Shown piece after piece: positions 1 to 7,895 of a stretch of 59,245 nucleotides of DNA. The stretch lies in assembly GCA_003565775.1 (NCBI GenBank), contig PXAT01000086.1:1-59245 (forward strand), read 5' to 3'. Under the pieces are notes generated by a model. That model was not told the origin of the DNA and did no database searches. It saw only the letters and a list, made by a program, of their open reading frames with translations. The DNA comes from Ectothiorhodospiraceae bacterium (GTDB taxonomy: Bacteria > Pseudomonadota > Gammaproteobacteria > Nitrococcales > Aquisalimonadaceae). Each line of letters begins with the position of its first letter. Positions within the stretch are counted from its first letter, which is position 1. The position numbers were made by a program, and so were the translations under genes.

Positions 1-210
1 GACGCCTCCGATGTTGTGCTCTGCGACTGCCAGTGAAAATGCCGAGCATCGACAGCGTAGTCTTCGTACATAGTTGTTGGGCTGTAATGCTTTTCCGATT
101 TCTCGAGGGTCGTCAGGAATAAATCCAGCCTCTTCTCGGGCAGGTGTTTGACACCCTCTCGCATCGCCGGCCGCTCACTCCACGTCCAAACGCCTGTAAG
201 CGCCGAGGTA
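1..210 (-). pseudogene. Remnant of a DUF3427-type helicase C-terminal region (runs off the window)
   Basis: Translating the minus strand from about position 210 toward 1 gives an open frame containing REGVKHLPEKRLDLF, then SPTTMYEDYA and HWQSQSTTS. These are hallmark stretches of the DUF3427 domain found at the C-terminus of superfamily II helicase/phospholipase-D-like proteins, often in defence or mobile regions. The rest of such a protein (usually several hundred residues upstream) is missing, because the DNA beyond about 350 holds an unrelated broken gene on the other strand. The piece is therefore read as the truncated 3' part of a gene whose end lies outside the window. Family assignment comes from recalled motifs; the exact breakpoint is not defined. 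Confidence 0.5.
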
Positions 211-355
211 GGAGCAAAACAGCCCGACATGCGATCGCTGGCGCTATTGGTGGCAGAAAGCCTGCCGGACCAGAAAACCCTGATGGTCCGACTGATCGAG
301 CATTTCCTGTTACTGAGCGCGCGTGATGCTCACGGCTCGGCAGACGTCACTTGAA

Positions 356-680
356 TGATTCAACTTCACGCCACCCGCAAGATGAACACCCTGCTGAAAT
401 GTGGCGCGGACGAACGGGTTCTTGATGCGGCCCAACGCCTTTTGGGCCCGTGCAGGTCGACAGCCGTTGCAACCGCTCCGTCCAGGGCACGCTGAACCGC
501 ATGAAGACAGAGCTTGAACACATCTTGTGGTTCGACAACGTGGATATTTCAGAACTGACGGGGTATCGACTCGGTGCCTGGTTGGCTGACACCCCATACC
601 GCGTGAAGGGAGAGGGTTGGCTCTGGCCCCAACGCGAGATGATCGCTTTGCTATCAGGGTCGGCAGACGAAACCCGATAG
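356..680 (+). pseudogene. Broken DUF6933-family gene (frameshift and internal loss)
   Basis: An ATG at 356 opens MIQLHATRKM, which resembles the start of DUF6933 proteins. That frame soon ends, and the C-terminal half continues in another frame from about 450 with NRSVQGTLNRM, then LTGYRLGAWLADTPY and a tail with KGEGWLWPQREM. DUF6933 proteins are normally about 150-170 residues, and the middle section is not found here. The gene is therefore frameshifted and internally deleted. Function of the family is unknown. It sits beside a helicase fragment on the opposite strand, suggesting an eroded accessory region at this edge. Confidence 0.45.
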
Positions 681-925
681 TCGCAACAGCAGCGGTGTTT
701 GTTCCCTCACCTATCCGGCCAGCATCAGTCGTCTCGCCCCAAAACCGCGGGGTTTCCGCGAACGCCTCACCTCGGCATCGACATTCAACGTGCGCATGAG
801 CTTTTAATGCGGGTGTGTATGCCGATCGGCATACACGCCATTCCTCGCTCCGGCAGACGCGCCGCCGGCGCGCCTCCCTCATCCTTACCTCCGTCAGTTC
901 ACAACTCGCAAAAAGGAGGTGTCCG

Positions 926-1663
926 ATGAAAGCTCAAGCCAAGACGATGGTTCTTACCTTCCGGAAGCCGTTCGCGGTCTCGGTGCTTGCCTGCGCGGCA
1001 GGTCTGGTGGCGACAACGACGGTGTCGGCGGCAACCCTCAGCGACAAGGATGTGGTCGCGGCCCAGGAGGCCTGGGGCAAGGCGCTGGTGCAGATCAGCA
1101 AGGACTTCGAGGCCGGTGGCATCGACAAGGCCCGGGAGACAGCCAGGGAGGCTCTGGACACCGCTTACGGGTTCGACCAAGGCACGGTGCTGTTCAAGCC
1201 AACCCTGACGGTGGCGCCGCAGACGTTCCGCCTGACGCCGGAAGGTGCGCTCGCCTACTTCATCGGTCATGACGAGGCGTTCCCGAATGACGCCGGCTTT
1301 GCCCTCAAGGGCTGGCGCGAGGTCGACATCGAGAATGCCGGCATCCTCATCAACGGCTCCATGGCCCTGTCCATGGGCAACGTGACGATGACCGACAAGG
1401 ACGGCAACGTCACCACGGTCGACAAGACCTGGGGCTACATGCTGGACGATGACGGAGCACTGCGGATCGTGCTGCATCACTCCTCGCTGCCGCACGCACC
1501 GGACGAGTATGCGACGGCGGGACTCTCCGAGGCGGCCGACGGGCTGACCATGATGGACCGGTCCTGGGGCCTGATCCGGAGTGCCGATGGTGCTACGCGC
1601 ATCAAGCTGCACCACACGGCGCAGCCGCAACTTACGGCCGATCTGTCGGCGGCCGTGCGCTAG
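926..1663 (+). CDS. Secreted iota-class carbonic anhydrase (COG4337/CaMKII-association-domain fold)
   Basis: This is a 245-aa protein with an N-terminal signal peptide (basic start, hydrophobic stretch to about residue 33, cleavage near VSA-AT), so probably periplasmic. The mature part carries stretches I associate with COG4337 iota-carbonic anhydrases: VLFKPTLT, EGALAYFIGHDEAFPNDAGF, ALSMGNVTMTDKDG, VDKTWGY and the signature IVLHHSSLP. The family interconverts CO2 and bicarbonate with an NTF2-like fold, and some members need no metal. The start at 926 is set by a strong ribosome site (AAAAGGAGGT, 911-920); an in-frame upstream start at 815 has none. It is monocistronic and followed by a hairpin terminator at 1800-1835. 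A periplasmic carbonic anhydrase fits the autotrophic gene content. Databases may list such proteins under misleading names. Confidence 0.72.
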   Translation: MKAQAKTMVLTFRKPFAVSVLACAAGLVATTTVSAATLSDKDVVAAQEAWGKALVQISKDFEAGGIDKARETAREALDTAYGFDQGTVLFKPTLTVAPQTFRLTPEGALAYFIGHDEAFPNDAGFALKGWREVDIENAGILINGSMALSMGNVTMTDKDGNVTTVDKTWGYMLDDDGALRIVLHHSSLPHAPDEYATAGLSEAADGLTMMDRSWGLIRSADGATRIKLHHTAQPQLTADLSAAVR

Positions 1664-1799
1664 AGGCCGGCACCGAACGGTGCTGACCTCGGGTGATACC
1701 GGACCAGGGACGGTCTGGTGGCACCCACCGGGAGAGGCCGGTTCCGGACGGTCTCATCCCGCCGTCTTCAGGAACCGGATCTTCTTCTCTCCTGTCCTT

Positions 1800-1835
1800 C
1801 CACTCCACGGCCCGGCCCGGCCATGGAGTGGTTTT
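1800..1835 (+). terminator. Rho-independent terminator after the iota-carbonic anhydrase gene
   Basis: The stem CCACTCCA pairs with TGGAGTGG around a GC-rich loop and is followed by TTTT. It lies about 135 bp after the stop codon and just before repeat copy A. Confidence 0.7.
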
Positions 1836-1846
1836 CTTGTTTGCCC

Positions 1847-2119
1847 AGGGAGACGCTGATCTATTCCCGCGTTCGCGCTCGAGTCGATTTTGGCAGCCTG
1901 GCAAGGCGCGGTGCCGGTTCGGTCGCCGTCGCTACCGGGCCGGTGACGCAACACCGCCAGGGGCCAGAATCGGCCGAGCCCCAAGGGGTTGGCATGGCAT
2001 TTTCCCGGTTTGCGGTGTTGCGCTGCTTGACCGCAGAGTCACTGCGGCGCTGCGCAGCGCCCCTTGCCTCGAAAAAATGCGAGGCCAATGCGAACGCGCG
2101 AATAGATCAGTGTCTCCCT
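1847..2119. repeat. Long inverted-repeat element, copy A (273 bp, full length)
   Basis: Both ends read inward as AGGGAGAC(G/A)CTGATCTATTC. The left half is the module containing GGCAAGGCGCGGTGCCGG. The right half is the inverted complement of the second module (TTGCGCTGCTTGACCGCAG and GCGCTGCGCAGCGC). Modules are in opposite order to copies B and C, so the whole element is inverted relative to them. No reading frame looks coded. The last bases form the TAG stop codon of the response-regulator gene (2118-2120). Confidence 0.8.
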
Positions 2120-2609
2120 AGGAATCCGGCGGTGTCAGCGCCGCCCAGGGTCGGGATGCGCCGGACAGCATCGGTGCCTCGCCGACCCGCGCCAGGGCGC
2201 GATGCAACAGTCTTGTCTCCAGCAGGTTCCAGGCGCGCAGCACGACCTCGACCTGATCGAAGGGTTTGGTCAGGAAGTCCGATGCGCCCAACGACAGGGC
2301 GCGGTAGCGTGCCTCGCGGGTCACATCGGCGGTCAGCACCAGCACCGGAATCCAGTTGCCGGCCCGGCGTTGGGCCTCGATCAGGCCCAGCAGGCTGTAG
2401 CCGTCGACATCGGGCATGCGCAGATCCAGCAGGACCAGATCCGGGCGATAGCTCTGCACCAGCGGGGGCACCTGGGTGGCGTCCACGGTGGAGAGGACCT
2501 GCTGGAAGCCCTCGTTGCCGAAGATCTCCTCCAGCAAGGCCAGATTCTCCGGTTCGTCGTCGACGATCAGCAGGCGGGCATCGCGAACCGCGAGTTCAGG
2601 GGCGCTCAT
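2118..2609 (-). CDS. Single-domain response regulator (receiver domain, no DNA-binding output)
   Basis: This is a 163-aa protein with one receiver domain over residues 11-130. It has the acidic pair LLIVDDEPEN at 13-22, the phospho-acceptor Asp62 in LLDLRMPDVDG, and the conserved Lys115 in FLTKPF. After the receiver only about 30 residues remain, with no helix-turn-helix or enzymatic domain, so it probably acts by protein contact or as a phosphate relay. The start overlaps the end of the upstream sensor kinase by 14 nt, consistent with coupled translation and a kinase-regulator pair. Its TAG stop codon lies within the terminal repeat of element A. Ligand and output are unknown. Confidence 0.85.
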   Translation of the reverse strand: MSAPELAVRDARLLIVDDEPENLALLEEIFGNEGFQQVLSTVDATQVPPLVQSYRPDLVLLDLRMPDVDGYSLLGLIEAQRRAGNWIPVLVLTADVTREARYRALSLGASDFLTKPFDQVEVVLRAWNLLETRLLHRALARVGEAPMLSGASRPWAALTPPDS

Positions 2610-4503
2610 TGACGATCTCCTGCAGTGCCAGTCGCCAGTTGCTCACCGGCGCCGTGGTCGGGATGATCCGGTGGGCGGACGGCTCGGTGTCATCGGGCGC
2701 CGGTGTCCCGCGGACGAGGGTTGCCAGCACCGACGTGGCCGGGATGGCGGACGCCGCAGCGGCATGCTCACCATCCCGAATGATCACCCAGCCGGCGTCA
2801 TCATCGGCTTCGGTCTGTGCGGAATGCCGGTGACAAGCAAGGCCGAGGCGCTTTGCCGTCGCCTCGATCTGAACGGCGAAGGCCTCGTCGTCGGTCTGCA
2901 GCCACACACGGGGCTTCACGCCGGCCTGCGCCGGCGGCAAGCGCTTCGTGTCGGGGATCGACGGCGGTTCCGTCGCCGCCACTGCCGGCGCATTTGCGAC
3001 GGCAAGCAGCAGCTCGAAACAACTTCCCGGACCCCGCGTTTCCAGATACCGCAGTTCGCCGCCCATGGCGACGGCGAGCCCGTGACTGATGGCGAGCCCC
3101 AGACCCACGCCCTCGGCCTGTCCGTCCTGCCGGGAGAAGGGTCGGAACAACTCGGCGCGAAAGGCAGCGGGAATGCCCGGCCCCTGGTCACGCACCTGCA
3201 GGGCAAGACGGTCATCGCCACTCCGCTCGACGGAGACCGTGACCGTGCTTTGCGACGGCGAGAACTTGACCGCATTGTCCAGCAGATTGATCAGGATCTG
3301 GAGGATGCGCCCGGCATCACCGCGCGCCGCCGGCAAGCCGCCGGGGATCTGCTGCTGCAGCCCGATTTGCCGCGCCTCGGCACGGCCTTCGACGATATCC
3401 AGGGCGTGCCGTACCTGGCTCGCCAGATCGACGGCCTGCTCGGTCAGTGAAATCTGCCCGGCCTCGACCCGGGACAGGTCCAGCAGATCGTTCACCAGTT
3501 GCAGCAGATGCTCGGCGCTTTGCTGGATCACCGTGACATGCCGGGCCTGGGCCTGATCCCCACCCGCCTCCCGCAACAGTCGGCTGAAGCCGATGATGGC
3601 GTTAAGCGGGGTGCGTAATTCGTGGCTGGTACGGGACAGGAAGCGGGTCTTCGCCTGACTGGCCTGCTCGGCGGTTCGCCGCGCGGTTTCCAGGTCCTGC
3701 AGGCGCTGTTCCAGCACCCCGCTGGTCTGCACCAGCAGGGTATCGAGTTCGGCAAGCTCGTCCTGATGCTTTCCGGGAAAGGCCTGCAGGGCCTCGCGCT
3801 GGCCGATGCGCCGGGCGTTGTCGCGCAGGTGACGGATGCGGCGGATCAGGCTGCCGGCGAACCAGCGTGACAGTACCGAGGCAAGGACGAAGGTCATCAG
3901 GACGGCGAACAGGCTGGCGGCCTGGGTCACGCGACGAACGCGGTCCTGCTCGGCACGCAACTCGGCGATAATCCGGTTCTCGCGCTCCTCCATGGATGCG
4001 ATGCCGGACCGCAGCCGATCCAGCAGCGCCTTGTTGTCACGGGCGTCGGCGAGCAACTGCGCATCATCCATCGCTGGCGGTGTCAGGGCCAGCGCCGACA
4101 GGCTGCGCAGTTTGATGTCCACCAGTTCGGAAATCTCGGCCAGTTGCTCGCGCTGCGCCGGTTCCCGGATGTCACGCTCCAGCCGCCGCAGGGCGTCACG
4201 CAGCTTGCCCTGGGCCCGTTCGTAAGGCTGCAGGAATGCCCGGTCCCGGGTGATGATGAAACCGCGAACACCGCTGGCCGCCTCGGCCAGTGCCGCATGG
4301 GCGGCGTGAATCTGCGCGAGCACTTGCAGGCCGCGCTGAACCTCGTCATCGGCCTCGCGGCTGAGCGTCACAGAGTGGATCAGAACACCGAAGGTGGTTG
4401 CTGCCAGCAACAGCGGGATCAGCGCAAGGATCAGGCTGCGGCCCCCAAGGCTGCGCAGCCACCGACCCCATTGACCCGGGGCCGCCTCAGATTTCGACGC
4501 CAC
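2596..4503 (-). CDS. Membrane sensor histidine kinase with CHASE3-like periplasmic domain and degenerate C-terminal domain
   Basis: A 635-aa protein read from a GTG at 4503, which overlaps the 3' end of the LuxR-type gene by 17 nt; no better start is seen. There is one membrane segment near residues 22-43, a helical CHASE3-like extracellular region (GFIITRDRAFL), a second membrane segment near 195-215 and a HAMP region. The HisKA box SHELRTPLNAIIGF has His294. ATPase motifs are NLLDNAVKFS, DQGPGIP and GVGLGLAIS. About 100 residues follow the ATPase domain, and part of them resembles a receiver fold without a clear phospho-acceptor. It forms a translationally coupled trio with the LuxR regulator upstream and the receiver protein downstream. 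The signal sensed cannot be told from sequence. Confidence 0.85.
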   Translation of the reverse strand: MASKSEAAPGQWGRWLRSLGGRSLILALIPLLLAATTFGVLIHSVTLSREADDEVQRGLQVLAQIHAAHAALAEAASGVRGFIITRDRAFLQPYERAQGKLRDALRRLERDIREPAQREQLAEISELVDIKLRSLSALALTPPAMDDAQLLADARDNKALLDRLRSGIASMEERENRIIAELRAEQDRVRRVTQAASLFAVLMTFVLASVLSRWFAGSLIRRIRHLRDNARRIGQREALQAFPGKHQDELAELDTLLVQTSGVLEQRLQDLETARRTAEQASQAKTRFLSRTSHELRTPLNAIIGFSRLLREAGGDQAQARHVTVIQQSAEHLLQLVNDLLDLSRVEAGQISLTEQAVDLASQVRHALDIVEGRAEARQIGLQQQIPGGLPAARGDAGRILQILINLLDNAVKFSPSQSTVTVSVERSGDDRLALQVRDQGPGIPAAFRAELFRPFSRQDGQAEGVGLGLAISHGLAVAMGGELRYLETRGPGSCFELLLAVANAPAVAATEPPSIPDTKRLPPAQAGVKPRVWLQTDDEAFAVQIEATAKRLGLACHRHSAQTEADDDAGWVIIRDGEHAAAASAIPATSVLATLVRGTPAPDDTEPSAHRIIPTTAPVSNWRLALQEIVNERP

Positions 4504-5245
4504 TGTGCCCGAGCCCCAGTTCCACGGCCCGCGCTGCCGCCTGCGCCCGGTCGTCGAGCTGCAACTTCCCGAGAATGCGCTCCACATGGGTCTTCACGGT
4601 GCCCGGGGCGATACCCAGGCTCAGCCCGATACGGGCATTGCTGAACCCCCGCGGCAGAAGACTGAGAATCTGCCGTTCCCTGGCCGTGAGCCGCGACAGA
4701 TCCTGCTGCTCCGCCACACTGGCGGGCCGGGTCTGCGGTGTTGTCTCCAGCGTCACGGCGGCCATCAGCGTGCCCAGCACATCCACCATGCGCTGGTCTG
4801 CGACCGGCGGTGCCGGCTGCTCCGGGAAGCCCGCGACCGCCAGCAGCCCGACAACCCGTCCGTGCACAGCCAGCGGGACAATCCACTCGAAGCCCGGGGA
4901 CTGGACCGTCAACAGCCAGTTCGCCGGTGGTGTCGAACGCAACACGATTTCGCCGGTTCCCCGGAGCAAGGCCTGCAAGGTCGGCCGGGGCGACAGGCGA
5001 CTGCCCTCGCCGAGCGCCCCGCCACTGGCTGCGAGCACCTGGAACACACCCTCCTGATAGCGCAGCCAGAGCACCTCCGCCGCACCCAGATGACGGCCCA
5101 GCGTTTCGACCACGGCGGCGCGTGGCTGGGGCTCTGTCCCGCGAAGCCGCTGGGCACACACTTCCAGACAGCGGAAGGAACGGCTGAAAGCGGCCTCCCC
5201 GCGAAAGCCGTCACGCAACGTCGTTACCAATCCGGATTCGGCCAT
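4487..5245 (-). CDS. GAF-like domain LuxR-family transcriptional regulator
   Basis: 252 aa from ATG 5245. Residues about 40-165 look like a GAF-type sensory domain (WIVPLAVHGRVVGLLAV). The C-terminal 65 residues are a LuxR helix-turn-helix: LTARERQILSLL, then GIAPGTVKTHVERIL. There is no receiver domain, so it is not a classical two-component target despite being co-transcribed with a kinase and a receiver protein. It could be the DNA-binding output through contact with the receiver, or respond to a small ligand by itself. An upstream in-frame start at 5362 gives only low-complexity basic sequence and was not chosen. Confidence 0.8.
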   Translation of the reverse strand: MAESGLVTTLRDGFRGEAAFSRSFRCLEVCAQRLRGTEPQPRAAVVETLGRHLGAAEVLWLRYQEGVFQVLAASGGALGEGSRLSPRPTLQALLRGTGEIVLRSTPPANWLLTVQSPGFEWIVPLAVHGRVVGLLAVAGFPEQPAPPVADQRMVDVLGTLMAAVTLETTPQTRPASVAEQQDLSRLTARERQILSLLPRGFSNARIGLSLGIAPGTVKTHVERILGKLQLDDRAQAAARAVELGLGHSGVEI

Positions 5246-5414
5246 CGCAAACCCTGTCCGAGAGCGCCGTTTCGAGCCCGATGACCCGACTGGCTTGTTA
5301 TCGCCCAGATCTATGACCCTCGGCAACACGAAAAGTCGCGCGCGGAAGACCGGAAAAAGCATGCGAAGCGTCAGGGCTCCCAGCAGGTCAAGACTTGCTG
5401 CTCCGTACCGTCAT

Positions 5415-6206
5415 TCAACGCTGAAACACCAACGGAAACGCGATGCGACCAACCGCCGGGGAGCTGCCCTCCAGCACGGTGATGAGCTGGTCCGGCCCGA
5501 GCGTGTCGTCGAGGAAAGCGATGCCTTCATAGATGCCGCCGTTGCGTTCACGGCGGCTGCCGCGGCAGTCGGCGTATTCGAGTCGGATTTCGTAGAGGTT
5601 GACCTCGCGGTCCGGAACGCGGAGCCGGCCGAAGGCCGTGCAGCCAGTGATCGAGCTCTGCAGGAAGAGTTCGCCGGCGGAATTGATGTTGAGGACCGCC
5701 TCGTCGCCGGTGATCAGGTCATCGTAAAGGCCGCTGGCCCGTGCGCGGGATGCCCGGCGCAGATAGACATCGGGCTCGTAGTCCACCAGCCAGCCGCCGG
5801 ACAGACGTCGGCCGTCGTCCAGGTCGACACGGTAGTCGCCGTCCAGGCGGGTGCTCTGGCGGCGTACCAGAAGATCGACTCGGCCCTCGCCGCGGGCATC
5901 GCCGTCATCGACGAAGACGCGGCTCCTGACACCGCCGGTATCGCGGTCATTGCGGAATACGCCGGTGAAACTGGTGTCGTCGGCCAGGCGATAGAAAAAG
6001 TAGCGGCCGTCCGGTGCCACCAGCCCTTCGACGTTGAAGCGCGTTCCGCCGACGCTGATGTCGCCGCTGTAGTAGCCCTGGATGTCGGCGACGCTGCGAC
6101 TGCCGCTGCTTCCGGACGAACTGCTGCCGCTGCTGTTGCAACCGGCCAGTAACAGCATCACCAGTCCCAGCAGCAAGCCACTGCCTCTCGCAATTCTTGT
6201 TGTCAT
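5415..6206 (-). CDS. Lipoprotein of unknown function with serine/glycine-rich linker
   Basis: 263 aa from ATG 6206. The lipobox LMLLLAGC at residues 16-23 predicts lipidation. It is followed by a SSGSSSSGSSGS linker and a mature domain rich in short beta-like segments (GYYSGDISVGG, YFFYRLADD). I do not recognise a named domain; paired repeats of the form G-x-Y/F-x-R/G suggest a beta-barrel or lipocalin-like fold, but this is weak. It is preceded by a solo copy of the repeat end (6228-6252), close enough for that repeat to lie in its leader. It appears to be transcribed alone. Confidence 0.65.
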   Translation of the reverse strand: MTTRIARGSGLLLGLVMLLLAGCNSSGSSSSGSSGSRSVADIQGYYSGDISVGGTRFNVEGLVAPDGRYFFYRLADDTSFTGVFRNDRDTGGVRSRVFVDDGDARGEGRVDLLVRRQSTRLDGDYRVDLDDGRRLSGGWLVDYEPDVYLRRASRARASGLYDDLITGDEAVLNINSAGELFLQSSITGCTAFGRLRVPDREVNLYEIRLEYADCRGSRRERNGGIYEGIAFLDDTLGPDQLITVLEGSSPAVGRIAFPLVFQR

Positions 6207-6217
6207 GCCGTGTTCTC

Positions 6218-6259
6218 CCATCGCAGGCGCGCGAATACTTCAGCGTTTCCCTGCGATGG
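6218..6259. repeat. Solo terminal repeat inside a perfect 10-bp inverted repeat
   Basis: Bases 6228-6252 match one end of the element family (reverse strand AGGGAAACGCTGAAGTATTC). No internal module or second end is nearby. It is bracketed by CCATCGCAGG (6218-6227) and CCTGCGATGG (6250-6259), a perfect inverted repeat. It may be a leftover of excision or recombination. Confidence 0.7.
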
Positions 6260-6630
6260 TGATAACAGGCGGTGACTGAATCCCTACTGAACAGGCGGCC
6301 TTGTCGACAGCGGTGAATGCTCCGCCAGCCATCGGGCACGCCAGGCGCTACCGGCGACACTGGCCGGATCGGGGGTCAATGTGCGGCGTCCGCAATCCGA
6401 TGACGCCATTGGGCTGCGAGTCGCGCACGGAACCGAGGCGTGTCGTCACAGCACCGTGTCGAACTGACACATGCGCCGTAATGATCGGGGCAAAAGCAGA
6501 CACCGGCCCACTCCAATGAATTCTGAAAACCCTGCATAGTTTCTTTTTTATCAATCACCTGAAAGAACCCTGACACCATCTGGCATCTCTCCTGCACCGT
6601 TCGGGGTACATCTCGACTCAAGGAGGCATC
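6260..6630. other. Intergenic region between divergent genes
   Basis: This 370-bp spacer separates the lipoprotein gene (minus) from the small exported protein gene (plus). It contains an AT-rich patch near 6540-6560 that could be a promoter. No coding frame, RNA gene or known operator is evident apart from the ribosome site AGGAGG at 6621-6626. Confidence 0.4.
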
Positions 6631-6810
6631 ATGAGCTTTGCCAAGCTTCGTCTGATCCTGATGAGCCTGATTGTCGGTCTTGCATTTTCGATCGGCGGGG
6701 CCGGGATGGCGGTCGCCGACGAACACGGCGGCGAAGACTACGAGGATGGTGGCCATCCGTCGGAAGCCGATGACGACGAGATCGAAGACCGCAGCGGTGC
6801 CGAGAAGTAG
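6631..6810 (+). CDS. Small exported acidic protein (59 aa), unknown function
   Basis: A 59-residue frame starts at ATG 6631, five bases after a perfect AGGAGG ribosome site, and ends at TAG 6808. The N-terminal half is a signal peptide or membrane segment (LILMSLIVGLAFSIGGAG, cleavage plausible after VADEH). The mature 30 residues are extremely acidic (EDYEDGG, EADDDEIEDR). A textbook terminator follows at 6842, so gene boundaries are clear on both sides. No family is recognised; a metal-binding or acid-buffering periplasmic peptide is possible but unproven. Good signals at both ends make it more convincing than its size suggests. Confidence 0.65.
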   Translation: MSFAKLRLILMSLIVGLAFSIGGAGMAVADEHGGEDYEDGGHPSEADDDEIEDRSGAEK

Positions 6811-6841
6811 GACACGGCCCGCACCCATTCACACTCTTTTC

Positions 6842-6872
6842 AAGGCCGCCGGAGGCTCTCCGGCGGCCTTTT
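6842..6872 (+). terminator. Rho-independent terminator after the small exported protein
   Basis: The stem AAGGCCGCCGGAG / CTCCGGCGGCCTT (13 bp) has a 3-base loop and ends in a T run. It starts 32 bp after the stop codon. Confidence 0.85.
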
Positions 6873-6946
6873 CCGTGCATCGGTGATGGCAGGCAGCGAC
6901 TGCCCACCCTGTGCAGCCGGCCTTGCTGGCGGGCCGCGTACGTCGA

Positions 6947-7879
6947 TCAGCGCACGGCCTCTACCGTCAGCCCGTCCGCACCATGCAGCAGCAGCTCGCC
7001 ATCCTCGCCGATGGCGAAGCGGTGAACGGTCTCGAGCACGTTCATCAGGCGGGATTCGAGGCGCATCACCTCCGGTTCACAGGCCATCATCGTGGTCGCG
7101 AGCGGGCCGAAGCGGAGGGTTTCGCCGGTCAGTTCGAAACTGCCGCGAAAGCTGTTGCAGGCGGCCCGTCCGGAGACGCGATCCCCGTCGTCGAAACGGA
7201 TGTCGGCGCTGATGTCGTCGGGTACGGCGCTGGCGTCGACGGCGGTCACGCGCCACTGCCCCTGAAGCAGACTGCGGGGATCCCCGCCGCAACCGAGATA
7301 CTCCTGTCCGCGGAAGTTGACACTGACCCGATACGGATGCGGCATGCCGGTCATGTTGTCCTCGCAGACGCGCCGTTCGAAGCGGGCGTCGACCGATCCC
7401 TGGGTGCCGGCGGCACGCACGCGTTCGCCGTCGCGCTCGACGTCTCCGCTGCGATAGGTTTCTTCCTCGCCGAGGATGCGGAAAACGAGCTCGCCACCAT
7501 CCAGAGTCAGGTTCCAGAACGGTTCGTTACCGCTGGCCCGCAGCGACGACGGCAGGTCCTCCACGACACGGCATTCGGGCAGGCGGCGACCGGCCTGCTC
7601 GATAATCGCGCGATCACCGCGCGACCAGAACATCCAGGCCGGTTCGTCAGCGGAACGATAGCGGGCACCGGATGCGGCCGGCTCAGCCTGCAGCACGACC
7701 GGTTCACCGGCTCCTTCGATGGTGATCCGGTCACCCTCGGTAGTGACGAGGAACTGCTGGTCGCCGCAGACATAACGAGTCGTCTCGGCCACCGGTTCGG
7801 GCCCGGGTGCCACCTGCTGCCGCGAGCAGCCGGTTACAATCAGGACAACACCAATCACTGCCACCGCCAGCGCACGCAT
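6947..7879 (-). CDS. Lipoprotein with MliC-like and META domains
   Basis: 310 aa from ATG 7879, preceded by GGGGGAGA. Lipobox VLIVTGCS is at residues 10-17. Residues about 30-95 look like an MliC-type domain (YVCGDQQFLV, DEPAWMFW), the family of membrane-bound inhibitors of C-type lysozyme. A middle domain (SGNEPFWNLTLDGGEL) resembles the COG3650-type region often found with it. The C-terminal 100 residues are a META/HslJ domain (LLQGQWRV, ACNSFRGSFEL, TTMMACEP). It likely acts at the inner face of the outer membrane in envelope protection. Its start codon is only 16 bp from the divergent DUF123 gene start. Confidence 0.75.
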   Translation of the reverse strand: MRALAVAVIGVVLIVTGCSRQQVAPGPEPVAETTRYVCGDQQFLVTTEGDRITIEGAGEPVVLQAEPAASGARYRSADEPAWMFWSRGDRAIIEQAGRRLPECRVVEDLPSSLRASGNEPFWNLTLDGGELVFRILGEEETYRSGDVERDGERVRAAGTQGSVDARFERRVCEDNMTGMPHPYRVSVNFRGQEYLGCGGDPRSLLQGQWRVTAVDASAVPDDISADIRFDDGDRVSGRAACNSFRGSFELTGETLRFGPLATTMMACEPEVMRLESRLMNVLETVHRFAIGEDGELLLHGADGLTVEAVR

Positions 7880-7895
7880 CCTGTTGGTCTCCCCC

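Noticed and set aside
310-882. 190-aa minus-strand frame at the left edge
   Set aside because: It is antisense to the better supported DUF6933 remnant and reads as low-complexity shadow sequence.
815-925. Longer N-terminus for the secreted carbonic anhydrase
   Set aside because: The in-frame start at 815 has no ribosome site and would bury the signal peptide, whereas 926 has AAAAGGAGGT at good spacing.
1718-2833. 371-aa open frame on the plus strand
   Set aside because: It runs through repeat A and antisense to the receiver and kinase genes. Composition is arginine/proline-rich as expected for a shadow frame in GC-rich DNA, and there is no ribosome site.
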